Source: Sanguinoderma infundibulare (lineage: Eukaryota > Basidiomycota > Agaricomycetes > Polyporales > Polyporaceae). Taken from it: a stretch of DNA of 64,000 nt. Location of the stretch: assembly GCA_032821775.1 (NCBI GenBank), contig JAVLRN010000005.1, positions 1,426,001 to 1,490,000 on the forward strand, in the 5' to 3' direction. A program made the translations under genes and the position numbers. Below, piece after piece: positions 30,835 to 41,216 of the stretch. The notes under the pieces are model-generated. The model saw nothing but the letters and a program-made list of their open reading frames with translations. It was not told the DNA's origin and ran no database searches. Within the stretch, counting starts at the first letter, position 1. Every line of letters starts with the position of its first letter.

Positions 30835-33800
30835 ATGCTGCGGCGTGCACCAGTTACACCAGATGGAAAGCCTCTAGATCGCTTCCAGGAGAGCGCTCGC
30901 GTCAACAAGCCTTTCAAACCCCCGACACTGGCCGTCTCGAGGGATCAGCCTCAAAGGAAACGGAAACGCGTTTCGTACAAAGGCGCACAAGCCGACGACG
31001 ACGACTCTGGCTCCGAAAACGATGGCGAGCCCAAGAAGAAGAAGAAGAAGACCGGCAAGGATGGGTTCGAGCGTCCGCTCGATAACAACATTGTCAACTA
31101 CCCCGTATTCAAGCCCAAGCCTTTTGACCAGATCCCTCGACAATTCTCCATCCCACAGATGCGCAACAAGGACGGCGACATCATCCCAACCATCCAGTCC
31201 AATGTCGCTCTCGGTATTCGTCCACTTGCCAATATCATTCCCAGGCCACTACACGATCCGATGGCCGACCACGCTATTGTCCTCTACGATCCTACCGTCG
31301 ACGACCGGGAGACAGACGAGGAACGCAAGGAACGAGAGAAGGAGGAGGCCAAGGCGCGCGCTCTCAAGGAAGCCCAGGAGAAGTGTGCTGGCATGTACAA
31401 CCCCCACAAGAGCTTGAAGGACTTGTTGGGCGGAGGCAAAGACAAGAAGAAGATGGCGGCCAAGGTCCCCGTCGTCATCGATCCCCGTCTCAGCAAAGTC
31501 CTCCGTCCTCACCAGATCGAGGGTGTCAAGGTGAGTATCCATAGGCTTATCACCTCTCATCTTCGCCCACATCCAGAGCCCAGTTCTTGTACCGTTGTAC
31601 GACTGGAATGGTTGTCGACAATCAATACGGTTGTATCATGGCAGACGAGATGGGTTTGGGCAAGACTTTGCAATGCATCGCCCTTATGTGGACTCTCGTC
31701 AAGCAATCACCCCACGCCGGCAAGTCAACAATCGAAAAGTGTATCATCGCCTGTCCTTCCAGTCTCGTCAAGAACTGGGCCAACGAGCTAGGTGAGAACA
31801 GAGTCAAAGCCTCACTCTCGCACTGTCCGCTGACCTATGTCAAGTCAAATGGCTTGGCAAGGATACTATATCTGCGTTGGCGATTGATGGCAAGGGCGGC
31901 AAGGCCGAAATGCTGGAGAAGGTCGCCCGTTGGGTGACTGCATCTGGTCGCAATGTATGCCAACCAGGTGCGTGCCAGCTCTCGTCTACCGGTATGTGCT
32001 CTGGCTTAGCGCCCTTCTCAGTTATGATTGTATCCTATGAGACGTTGCGTACATTGTCTGCCCACCTCGCCAGCTGCACGATTGGTTTGTTGCTTTGCGA
32101 CGAAGGTCACCGGTTGAAGAACTCAGGTGCGTGCTTTCCATATCCTCCGAGGTACTGCCTACTCACTCTCTTTGCAGAATCGCAAACCTTCCAAGCTCTC
32201 AACGGTTTGAACGTAAAACGGAGGGTTATTCTCTCCGGAACGCCAATCCAGGTATGTGGCACTGGGGTTTCCCCGCTTTTTGTTCCTCAGCTGACTGTGT
32301 TTTCCAGAACGATCTCTCCGAGTACTTCTCCTTGTTGAACTTTGCCAACCCCAACTTCCTTGGTTCAAAGAACGACTTCCGCAAGAACTTCGAGAACGCC
32401 ATCATTCGCGGGCGCGATGCGGATGCCACTGACGTCGTCAAAGCAGAGTGTGAGAAGAAGCTTAAGGAGCTGGGCAGTATCGTCACCAAATTCATCATTC
32501 GTCGTACCAATGATCTCCTTTCCAAGTACTGTGCGTATTCTTCTCGGTACGTGTCTTGCATGGCATATGTTCTGACCCTTGTACACATGTAGTACCTGTC
32601 AAGTACGAGCAAGTTGTCTTCTGCAGGCCATCCGACCTACAGCTGTCCCTTTACCGGCTATTTATATCATCTCCTGAGATTCAGGCGTTGCTTCGTGGAA
32701 AGGACTCCCAGCCACTTAAGGCTATCAACATCCTCAAGAAGCTGTGCAACCATCCTGAGCTGCTCGACCTGCCAGGCGACCTCCGCGGCTCCGAGAAACT
32801 CCTTCCCGAGGACTTCAGTGGTGCGGGGAACAGCGCGCGCGACAAGGGAAGGAAACAGATCGTTCACTGCGAGTGGGGTGGCAAGTTCCTTGTGCTCGAG
32901 AGGTATGTGGTGACGAAACATACCTTAGTCTATGCTTAAGCTTAAGCTCGTTGGTTCAGGTTCCTCCACCAGATACACACGGAGACCAACGACAAGATCG
33001 TCCTCATCAGCAACTACACGCAGACCCTCGACTTGTTCGAGAGGCTGCTCCGCAGCAAGAAGTGAGTCCGCTCGCGCGTCCCTGGCCTACTTTCTGCTGA
33101 AGACGTTATCCAGGTATGGTTACTTCCGCTTGGATGGAACCATGTCGATTCCCAAGCGTCAGAAGCTTGTCGACCAGTTCAATGACCCGAACGGCAAGGA
33201 GTTCGTCTTCTTGCTCAGTAGCAAGGCTGGCGGATGTGGTATCAACCTGATCGGAGCGAACCGTCTGATTCTCTTTGACCCTGGTGCGTCTTCCGACGAG
33301 GGTTTCTGTCGAGTACATATGCGCTCAACCTGCTCGTCTCCGTAGACTGGAATCCCGCCGCCGACCAACAGGCCCTTGCCCGTGTTTGGCGTGATGGACA
33401 GAAGAAAGAATGTACGTATCACGCCGCAGCCCACCCCGTTCCCTCGTCAAGGGTTGACCGATGTTCACTCCCTCCGGCAGGTTTCGTCTACCGATTCATC
33501 TCCACGGGCACGATCGAAGAAAAGATCTTCCAACGCCAGGCGAACAAGCAGTCGCTCTCCTCGGCCGTCGTAGACGAGAAGGAGGACGTCGAGCGCCACT
33601 TCTCGCTCGACGCGCTCCGGAAGCTGTTCCTATTCAACGAGAACACGCTCTGCGAGACTCACGAGACCTTCAAGTGCAAGCGGTGCAAGAACGGCAGGCA
33701 ATTCATCAAAGCGCCGGCATTGTTGTATGGTGATGCGAGCACGTAAGTCTGCTCTCCGTGCATTGCGGATGTGATGGCTTGCTGACGGCAGGATGTGCGT

Positions 33801-33911
33801 AGATGGAACCATTTCACGAACGGCGAGCTGAAGAACAACCATGACGACCTTCTTCGTGCAGAGGTTGGGTTGCCTGAGGTGTCGTTTGTCTTCCAGTATA
33901 TCAGCCACTAG
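30835..33911 (+). CDS. RAD54: RAD54 DNA translocase (SNF2 family), homologous recombination
   Basis: RAD54 is a SWI2/SNF2 double-stranded DNA translocase that works with Rad51 in strand invasion. The spliced protein starts [18 protein letters not shown], followed by basic nuclear-localisation stretches ([18 protein letters not shown]). The ATPase core has [17 protein letters not shown], Walker A in [35 protein letters not shown], Walker B in [11 protein letters not shown], and [18 protein letters not shown]. The helicase C domain has [45 protein letters not shown] and [20 protein letters not shown]. The end contains the zinc-binding-like pattern [14 protein letters not shown] and SFVFQYISH to the stop at 33911. 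About ten short introns interrupt it. An upstream in-frame ATG at 30715 would add 40 residues. The gene is intact. Confidence 0.96.
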
Positions 33912-34182
33912 GCACTGCTGCCGATCGCTTTCTTTCATTTCATGACGTTTTCCTCTTCATCGAGCCATGGACTTCTTTGGATCGACTTATCACGGACTTT
34001 TGAAACCGGGGACCTTGTACATCATGTAACAACATAATTCGCACGTACGCGGGGACGGGAAGTAAACAAGCGAGAGCATGTTCGACTACAGATACACATA
34101 ATAGTACACGTCGAAGGAACTTCACCCTTCCGCAATATCACTGTGAGAGCAGCATCGAGGTATATAAACGCGTCGGCGCACT

Positions 34183-35496
34183 TCATGAGACCACATCGTT
34201 CCAATTGCCCCATTCTCCTCCAATCTTCCGCACTTTAACCTTTTCACCTGCGGCGCCGAAGTACGCTGCACCATACCACGCCTGCATCTCCTCTTCACTA
34301 AACGGTCCAAAGGTCTGATTGGTTTCCCCGGCCTCGGGCACGTCCCACTTGTACTCGTACTTGACGTCCGCGGACGGGGGTATCCAATCTTTGCCGACAT
34401 TGCCGGTCGCGCGGACGGAGCGAACGAGCTCCTCGTACGTTTTGTTATAGATGTCCGTGTCACCGAGGGACATGAGGGTAGAGGCAAGGTGGGTGATCGT
34501 CTCGACGTCGGTGGCTTCTGCGGAGGTCGGCTTGAGAGCGTAGTCGACCTCCATTGCTGCACCGTCCCCGTTCTCGGCGTCGCGTTTCGCCTTGTTGTTT
34601 GGCCTAGGAGCGGCCGTTGTCAGAAACAGACGGCAGAACGAAAGGAACCGCGCTCACTTCTTCTTCGTCGCGCCGTCCTTCTTCGCCTTCGCCCCGAGCC
34701 GCTGCAGGGCCTCGAGCACGGTCTCGCCCTTCTTGAGCATCGCGACCAGCTGCTGCTCGACGTGGTCCTTCCCGCCGAGCTCCTGCAGCTCGCGCTCCTC
34801 GGCCCGCTGCCGCTCCTTCTGCAGCCTCTCCTGCGCCTTGTGCTGCTTCCGCGCCCGCTTCATCTCGCGCTCGTCCACGCCCTCCATCCAGCGGTCGTGC
34901 ACCGCGTGCGGGTCGAACGTGCGCATGTACATGCCGTCCGCCGAGAACTTGCCCTCCTCCATCTCCTCGCGCATGTTGAACGCGCTCAGCTCGAAGCCCA
35001 TCCCCGCCTTCTTCCGCCGCTCCGCCTCGTCCTCGTCCTCCGGCTCGTCCTCCCCTTCCTCCTCCTCGTCATCATCGTCCCCGTCCGACCCCCTGCCAAA
35101 CTCCTGCCCTTCGATATCACCCAGCCGGAGGAAGTCCTCCTTCTTCTTCCCACCGCGCTCCTCCGCCTTCTGCTCCTCCTTCTCGCCCATCGCAAACATG
35201 TCCTCGTCCTCATCGACATCCCCCGCCGAGCCATCTCCGCCACCGGGCTTGCGGCTGTTGACGACGCCCTCGCCGTCGTCGCTCGAGTCGGACTCGTACC
35301 CCTCGGTGTTGACGCGCCCCTTGCGCTTCGCGGACGGGTTCTCGAGCTGCGCGTCGACCTCCTCCGCAAACTTGACTGGGTCCTCGGACGGCTCGACGAA
35401 GCGCGTCCGCTTGCGCGCGCCGCCTTCGACGGCTGCGGGCGTGCCGTCCCCGCTGCTCGCGGTGGCGGTCCGTTTGTGGGAGGGTCTGGGAGGCAT
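34183..35496 (-). CDS. LIN1: LIN1/CD2BP2-like GYF-domain protein (U5 snRNP assembly)
   Basis: Two exons (34658-35496 and 34183-34603) encode about 410 residues. The first part is acidic and disordered with RKRTRFVEPS near the N-terminus, the family motif GYESDSSDDGEG, and FELSAFNMREEMEEGKFSAD followed by YMRTFDPHAVHDRWMEGVDE, both characteristic of CD2BP2/Lin1. The C-terminal GYF domain has YEYKWDVPEAGETNQTFGPF, SEEEMQAWYGAAYFG and VKVRKIGGEW. The GYF signature position holds AYF in place of GYF. In yeast and human the protein binds U5 snRNP components (Prp6, Prp8). It is nuclear by family. It ends at 34183, just after the convergent RAD54 gene. Confidence 0.93.
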
Positions 35497-35888
35497 GGGT
35501 GGATGTGATTGCGGTTTGGCCGCGTACTGCAGTTGTGAGAGCGTGTGTGAGGAAGCAGCAGGGATGGTAAGGTGTGACCTGGTATGTGGTCACCAGGGAT
35601 CCACTGGCGCCGAAATTTGATTATACGGTCGGCGGGTGAGTGGTACTCGGACCGGACGGACTGCAAGCACACGCCCGACATACATAATATTATACCTCAA
35701 TGAACATGACATGCTACCTATGGCGCTGTAACGTATGAATAGGGTATGCGAATGACTAAAGGCGCCAAAAACCTCGAGCTCAAGAGGGGCCAACATAAGA
35801 ATAACCAACCACACGACAACAAATGGACTATGCGATACAAACAAGAAAGCACAAAAACAGACAACTCAGTTGGAACAAGATAGCCATT
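35497..35888. other. Intergenic: LIN1 promoter and DUF7918 copy A 3' flank
   Basis: This is about 390 bp. A single 84-codon minus frame at 35590-35844 is hydrophobic in part but has no homology or splice context, and I do not call it. Confidence 0.5.
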
Positions 35889-37073
35889 TCACGTAAGGTC
35901 AATGACTTCGTCCGTCCAGTCAGCTGGGACGCGGATAGGCGACACCTCTCGTTTTACAACTGTCTGGGATTTCTTCGCTTGAGCCTGTGCCAACCGACCC
36001 TGCAGCATCACGATTTGTTCCTAAACCAATGTCGTCAGACCCATATGTGCTAGGCAGCAACTCAAAGGCCAGACTCGCCCGAATAAGTTCCACCTCATCA
36101 TCGTCTTCCTCCGGCTTCACTTTAGGCTCGTCTTCGCCCTCGTCTATGCGCGGTCGCTTTGAGCCGCTTGGACCAGCGCCACCCGCTATCGGGTCCCCCG
36201 CATCCAAAGGTCGTTTCTTCCCAGCAGGCGGCGGAGGGGCAATGCCGTTCGCGCGCAAGAGCTCTGCAGACAGGTTCGCGAGTTTACCCGGTGACCCATC
36301 AATCCACAGACGCACCTAGGGGTCGGTATCGGAACTTGAACACAGCAAACGGCTCCCTCTCCAGCCCAATGGCATGAAATGACGGTCCCGGTCTACACTT
36401 TTCCGCCGCTCCGACGCTGAGAAGCACATAAGGTTAACATTTAAGCCACGATAAAGGAGACGAGGGTGCTTACGACACTGCATGCGCTCCAGCTTTCTTG
36501 CTCTTCTCGTGCACTGGGCCAATCTCCCGGAATTCGCCCATCGAGTAAAAGCCCGTCCCCTCAGAATAAGCTTGGACTCTCCGCAGCTCGATTTCAATGG
36601 ACCCCAACTTCTCCAGCTTCAGACCGGAGCCGGAGCTAGACGCGACGGATTCATCATCTGAAACGCATTATAGTTCGCCTACATGCACAATTATGGGGAT
36701 AGACGACACACCCGTCAAGACCAGCTGTGAGAAATGGAGCGGCCGTCGCTGCCCTGGGCGGTCTTCCACCTTCAATAAGGACCCGGTGCTCTTCTTCAGA
36801 TGTCCCATCCGCACCACGCAACGGCCATCTACCAAAACAACGACATCCATGATCGTGGTAGGCGAGTCGGCTGCCCAGTGCACAGTGAACTCCTGTGGCC
36901 GACAAGGAGCATGTAGAAATAGCGAAGTGGGGGGGATGCAGACGTACCTTTCCGCTTTCGCTCGGAATCCAGCATGCTACGGTTCGTTCGTCTTCGGTTG
37001 CCATATCGTACTGTTCAAGCTCCTCGTCTTCACAGCAAATATGGGCAGAGTAGCCGTTGAGCTTGAGTGGCAT
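35889..37073 (-). CDS. DUF7918 protein, copy A (tandem array), with SUMO motifs
   Basis: First of three tandem DUF7918 genes by coordinate. The ATG at 37073 opens MPLKLNGYSAHICCEDEE, then VACWIPSESGK|EFTVHWAADS (intron as in the other copies), a core with QLVLT|DDESVAS and LEKLGSIEIELRRVQAY, REIGPVHEKSKKAGAHAVS, and FAVFKFRYRPL. The tail is basic (GKKRPLDAGD, GSKRPRIDEGED), then acidic with VKPEEDDDE. A last exon reads EQIVMLQGRLAQAQAKK (short amphipathic helix), VVKREVSPIRVP and ADWTDEVIDLT to the stop at 35889. VKPE and VKRE fit the SUMO-acceptor consensus, and EVIDLT is a classic SUMO-interacting motif. The nuclear-localisation-like KKRP and KRPR stretches suggest a nuclear protein. Molecular function is unknown. 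Confidence 0.82.
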
Positions 37074-37186
37074 TTTGGGCACAGTCGAGGGTGTCGTGGA
37101 AGAGTAGCCTCCAAGTACTGGTGGTCGTCGTATTCGAAGACGTCGACAACCAGTCACCTCTTCGGCGCCCAGCTTGAGCCCAGACT

Positions 37187-37429
37187 TTACGCTTTGCCAA
37201 GGTAACGCCGCAATGCACACTCGAAGTTGCAGAATATCAGCGCGACGAGGCCATATGATGCGTTGGCCGAATTATACATGAAATATGCAGAGAGCGGCAA
37301 GTAGTCATTAGCTACGTCCACGTCCTCACCAGGTTTCAAGCCTTCGGGCAGCAGGGTTCCACTGGAGGTAGGCAGGTGCAACTTCAAGCCACGGTGCTCA
37401 ACTATCGGTATGCGTACAATATACGTCAT
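37187..37429 (-). CDS. Possible small protein of 80 residues (weak)
   Basis: An ATG at 37429 opens 80 codons ending at 37187, between copies B and A of the DUF7918 array. Composition is ordinary (not Arg/Ser-rich like the chance frames nearby), with a mildly hydrophobic end (ASYGLVALIFCNFEC). It does not resemble DUF7918, and no domain or signal is recognised. It could equally be a relic or a chance frame. The rest of 37074-37614 shows nothing. Confidence 0.2.
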   Translation of the reverse strand: MTYIVRIPIVEHRGLKLHLPTSSGTLLPEGLKPGEDVDVANDYLPLSAYFMYNSANASYGLVALIFCNFECALRRYLGKA

Positions 37430-37614
37430 CTAGCTAATGGAGTCGTAGGGTATCATGATAAACACTATTCTCCCGGCTCGCCTTTACAGTACACTATTGT
37501 ATCTTGGAATAAACAGATACCAAACATCCCCGACATAGCAATCGAACCGATAACTACGATGCCCAATCAAAGAGACGACGCATGTAAGTGGCGACATCGC
37601 ACGTCGGAAGCACC

Positions 37615-38852
37615 TCAAGTGAGGTCGATGACTTCGTTCGTCCAGTCGATCGGGATGCGGATAGGCGACACCTCTCGTTTGACGACCATCTTCGACTGTC
37701 TGGCTTTCTCCCAGGCAAGCTGGGTCTGCAGCATCGCAATATGCTCCTGAGGCAGATTGATCAGCCACCGGGTTGCGAGAGGTGGGAGGAGGGCGGGGCG
37801 GGGTACAAGAGCTGCTCACTTGCAGGAATGCCACGCGGTCCTCGTTGTCATCCTCACCGTCGCCTTGTTCTGACTTCACTTCATGCTCTTCTTGCTCTTC
37901 GGCATTTCTGCGCGGTCGTTTGGGGTCACTTGGGCCGGCTTCGCCCGAGTCCGGGTCCTCGGCGGCGGCGGTTCGCTTCTTGCCCTTCGGAGGTTGGGGT
38001 GCAACGCCATTGGCGCGCAGAAGTTCTGTAAAAAGGTTCACAACCTGGAATTACTTTGCACTCCCTTACCAGACGCACCTATCGGTCGATACCGGAACTT
38101 GAAGACGGCGAACGGATCATTCTGCAGACCCACAGCCCTGAGAGCGCGTTTAGGCAAACACTCCGTTACCTCACCCAGGCTAGCAAGTAATCGCTGAGGT
38201 TAGAGTAAAGGATAGGAACGGAGAGAGGCTCACGACACCGCATGCACCCCGGCCTTCTTGCTCCTTTCGTGGATAGGACCGATTTCAGGGACTTCACCCA
38301 AGGAATAAAAGTCCTCTTTGTATTCGTAACGCTTGACTTTTCGCATCTCAATTTCGATGGTCCCCAGCTTGGCCAACTTCTCATTGGCAGCCGCAGAGGC
38401 CGACGCGACGGCTTCATCATCTGAGACGCGTGGTACATCGCTTGTTTTCAATACGATATTTTACACACTTGATGACGCACCTGTCAGTACCAGGTTGGAG
38501 AACTTAATGGACCTTGCGAATCCTGGGCGTTCTTCAATATTGGATAAGAATTTGGTTCGCATTCCGGGAAGACCAGGACGCATTCCACTCCGTAGAACAC
38601 AGCGACCGTCAACGTAGACGAGGACCTGCATGATCGTAGCAGCTGATTCATCTCCCCAACACACAGTGAATTCCTTTGGGTATAATCAGAAGGGATCGAA
38701 GATTGCAGAACCGAACGTAGGCGTACCTTGCCACTCTCGCTTGGAATCCAGCATGTGACAGTCCACTCGCCTTCCTGTTGCACGTCGAATTGTTCAAGCT
38801 CTTTCCCATCACAGCAGATGTGAGCCGTGTATCCGTTGAGCTTGAGTGGCAT
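37615..38852 (-). CDS. DUF7918 protein, copy B (tandem array), with SUMO motifs
   Basis: A close paralogue of copy A in the same orientation. The ATG at 38852 opens MPLKLNGYTAHICCDGKE, then VTCWIPSESGK|EFTVCWGDES, KFSNLVLT|DDEAVAS, LGTIEIEMRKVKRYEYKED, EIGPIHERSKKAGVHAVS and FAVFKFRYRPI|ELLRANGVAP. The intron after HAVS is longer than in copy A and the short segment present there (VGAAEKCRPG) is missing or unspliced here. The tail has KGKKRTAAAED and DPKRPRRNAEEQEE, VKSEQGDGEDD, and the last exon EHIAMLQTQLAWEKARQ, MVVKREVSPIRIP and IDWTNEVIDLT, ending at 37615. The terminal exon is nearly identical at DNA level to that of copy A. Two psi-K-x-E sites and one SUMO-interacting motif are visible. 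Function is unknown. Confidence 0.8.
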
Positions 38853-39202
38853 TTGAGCACGACTTAAGCAGAGACGAAGTAAATGGTGATAGAGAAACAG
38901 ACGTGGTTCGCGGTTACAACGCCCCGAAGGCGGCTTTACTTATGGCCACTACGCCGTCACGTGTTACCAGGACGGTTCTGCCGAGCCATTTCAGACGACG
39001 AGCTTTGCGGCTCTTGCTCACTCCATGCCATTCAGTCATTCCGTCTGAACGTAGGCATCGACAAGCATCATAATTTTGAATTCGTTGGCAAGTGGAAGAC
39101 AAGGGGCATGCCTGATATAGTAAGGGGTATTATTACTCTAGATTCCATGCCCTTGACACTCTTGCTTAACACCATCGGCCTTTACAGGTGGACGGCCAAA
39201 AA
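38853..39202. other. Intergenic between DUF7918 copies C and B
   Basis: About 350 bp serve as promoter of copy B and 3' flank of copy C. No ACGCGT is present. No gene is seen. Confidence 0.5.
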
Positions 39203-40981
39203 TCAGGTGCCGGCTTCTGGAGCTAATGAGAATCTATCGTATATTTGAGTCTGAATCAATGCATTGTCTTGCTGGAAGAGATAAAACGTACCTCGACAAG
39301 CGTCTCTTCTTCCTCATCCCATGTCACTTCCTCGTTATCCTGCGGCTCGGGCTTGACATCGTCATCAGAAGGCTGGGGGTCAAGTGCAGCAGCACTGTCT
39401 TCCGAAGGCTCCCTCTTCACGACGGGTGATGGTTCTCTGAGAACGGAAGGCGTCGGTTCCCTCTTCACAGCGACGGATGGAATCCTAGGAGGTGGGGTTT
39501 GCAGTCCTCGGGGCCCAGACGAAGGCTCCCTTTCAGCAACAGGCGAAGGCATCCTCCGTCTGGGTAATGTTGGGGGTGGTGGTGACGGTACCGGTTCTCT
39601 CTTGATAGACCGGGAAGGCTCTCTGGCAGGGGGCGGGGATGGTTCCCTCTTGACGCGCTTCGGTGGTCGCTTCTGAGGAATAGGCGACGGCTCCCTCTTA
39701 ACACGCGGGGACGACTCCCTCTGGACAGACGGTTCTCTCTTGAGCTTGACACCACTCGCGCTTTCTCCTGGAATGGCGTAGTTGTTTTTAGAGCTCAGAT
39801 GGACCTAAGGATACCACAAAAGTAAGAAAGGCGATCCGTTGTCTCGCAGGTAGTGTGCACTCGCCTCCACAACATTCTCCTTGTTGTCGCCTTCATCTTC
39901 GTCCGCCATGGGTGTTGGCTTGTCCTCATCCACGACTGCCGTTGGAGTTGACATGTCCTCGTTTTCCTCAAACACTGTTCGTTGACGCTTGGGTGGGGCA
40001 GGCGAATCGCTTCTTGGAGATGGCGGAGCTTCACTTGGCGTCCGCTGCCGTTTCTTCTTGCGGTGGTCCGATACGGACGCAGCAGAACCAACCACTGTGG
40101 CCGAACTCGAGCGACTCGACGAGGGTTCGCGAAGGATTCCTTTCGACTCGAGATACTCTGCCACCGTTCACAATAAATCATACTCCCGGAAACTCGCAAA
40201 CGGTCCCCCTACCTCTCGGCCGATAGTAGAAACGGAAGACAACGTACGGCTTGTCGTCAATGAGCAACGGCTTCAGGATTGTTGACTTCGTTTTGACATC
40301 CTTCTTGTCCCCAAATCTTCGGCAGAAACGCCATCAATCCAAGGCCTGGTCCGGCAAAAAGGAGAGCACGTACGACACACAATGGCTGCCAGTGCCCCGA
40401 CCCTTCGCCTTGCGCTCGTGGACAGAGCCGCCTGTGGTGGGCATTCTGAGCGTGAAGGGTACGGAGATAAAGTCGCGCACTCGTCGAAGTTTGACTTCAA
40501 TCGTTCCCAGTTCTTCCGTGTATGCGGATGGAAGGTCGTCATCGTCTGGGTAGCAGCAGGGTGAGACCCTATCCTCTTAGGAGTGTTGAGTAGAAAGCAT
40601 AGAACCACACCATGAGTAACCAAGGGGGAAAATTTATACGGGGCGAGAGCATCGACTGAGACACGAATACCACCGTTTGAGGTCTTGGACGAGCCCTTGA
40701 CATGAGAAACGACACCCATCCTGCGGCCATCCATCCGGACTTCGACCGACAGGTGGGAGGGAGGCTTCGATTCGATCCAGTGCACCTTGAATTCCTGTTC
40801 GTGGCCATAAATACAGTCTCCGAAGCCGCGGCAAAACCCAGGCCAAACGCACCATCCCCGCTTCGCTCACAATATACCCCGACATGGTGATCCTGTCCTT
40901 TTCCACCTTCGCCTTGTGGATCTCGACTTCTTCGCCATTGCGGGATATGTAAGCTCCATATCCTCTGTGGTTGAGAGGCAT
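39203..40981 (-). CDS. DUF7918 protein, copy C, with seven SUMO-consensus repeats
   Basis: This is the most diverged array member. The ATG at 40981 opens MPLNHRGYGAYISRNGEEVE, then MSGYIVSEAGM|EFKVHWIESK, VEVRMDGRRMGVV, SPLVTH|DDDDLPSAY, ELGTIEVKLRRVRDF, SVHERKAKGRGTGSHCVS|FGDKKD and YVVFRFYYRPR|EYLESKGILR. Its tail is much longer than in A and B. It has two basic patches (HRKKKRQRT, PPKRQRT), an acidic stretch, then an exon of VKREPS-type repeats holding LKRE, VKRE (four times), IKRE and VKPE. A 56-nt intron (GTGACA...TTCCAG) leads to a short last exon, QDNALIQTQIYDRFSLAPE, and a stop at 39203. The EVIDLT ending of A and B is absent. The start is 236 bp from the divergent helicase gene. Confidence 0.78.
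39300..39760 (-). repeat. VKREPS coding repeats
   Basis: In one uninterrupted minus-strand frame, K-R-E-P or K-P-E-P occurs seven times, each preceded by V, I or L. Diverged units without the lysine (LREPS, AREPS, AEREPS) lie between them, so the block looks like an expanded short repeat that has partly drifted. Confidence 0.8.
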
Positions 40982-41055
40982 GGATAAGCTGAATAGTGAT
41001 GTTGAGAAGGATCGGTGAGAGGTGATAGCTTGCCAGAGAGGGGTTGTCGCGTCGG

Positions 41056-41061
41056 ACGCGT
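41056..41061. promoter_or_regulatory. MluI cell-cycle box (ACGCGT) in the DUF7918-C / helicase divergent promoter
   Basis: A perfect ACGCGT within GACGCGTCA lies 75 bp before the DUF7918 copy C start (40981, minus) and 156 bp before the helicase start (41217, plus). It could serve either gene. Confidence 0.4.
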
Positions 41062-41216
41062 CACGGTTGCAGCCTAGACGCGAGCGTCTGCGCGAACCTA
41101 TTTCGGCATGTGATCGAGAATCTGTGCCGTGACACACTTTGACGCCCATGGCTTGCGTTGTTTGCTCCAATCTTGGTCAACTTGGTTACATACTTCCATC
41201 GCCCACCATCGCCCCA

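Noticed and set aside
34489..35620. Two long plus-strand frames of about 340 codons
   Set aside because: They are antisense to LIN1. Their Leu/Arg or Ser/Phe-rich content mirrors the acidic low-complexity codons of LIN1 on the other strand.
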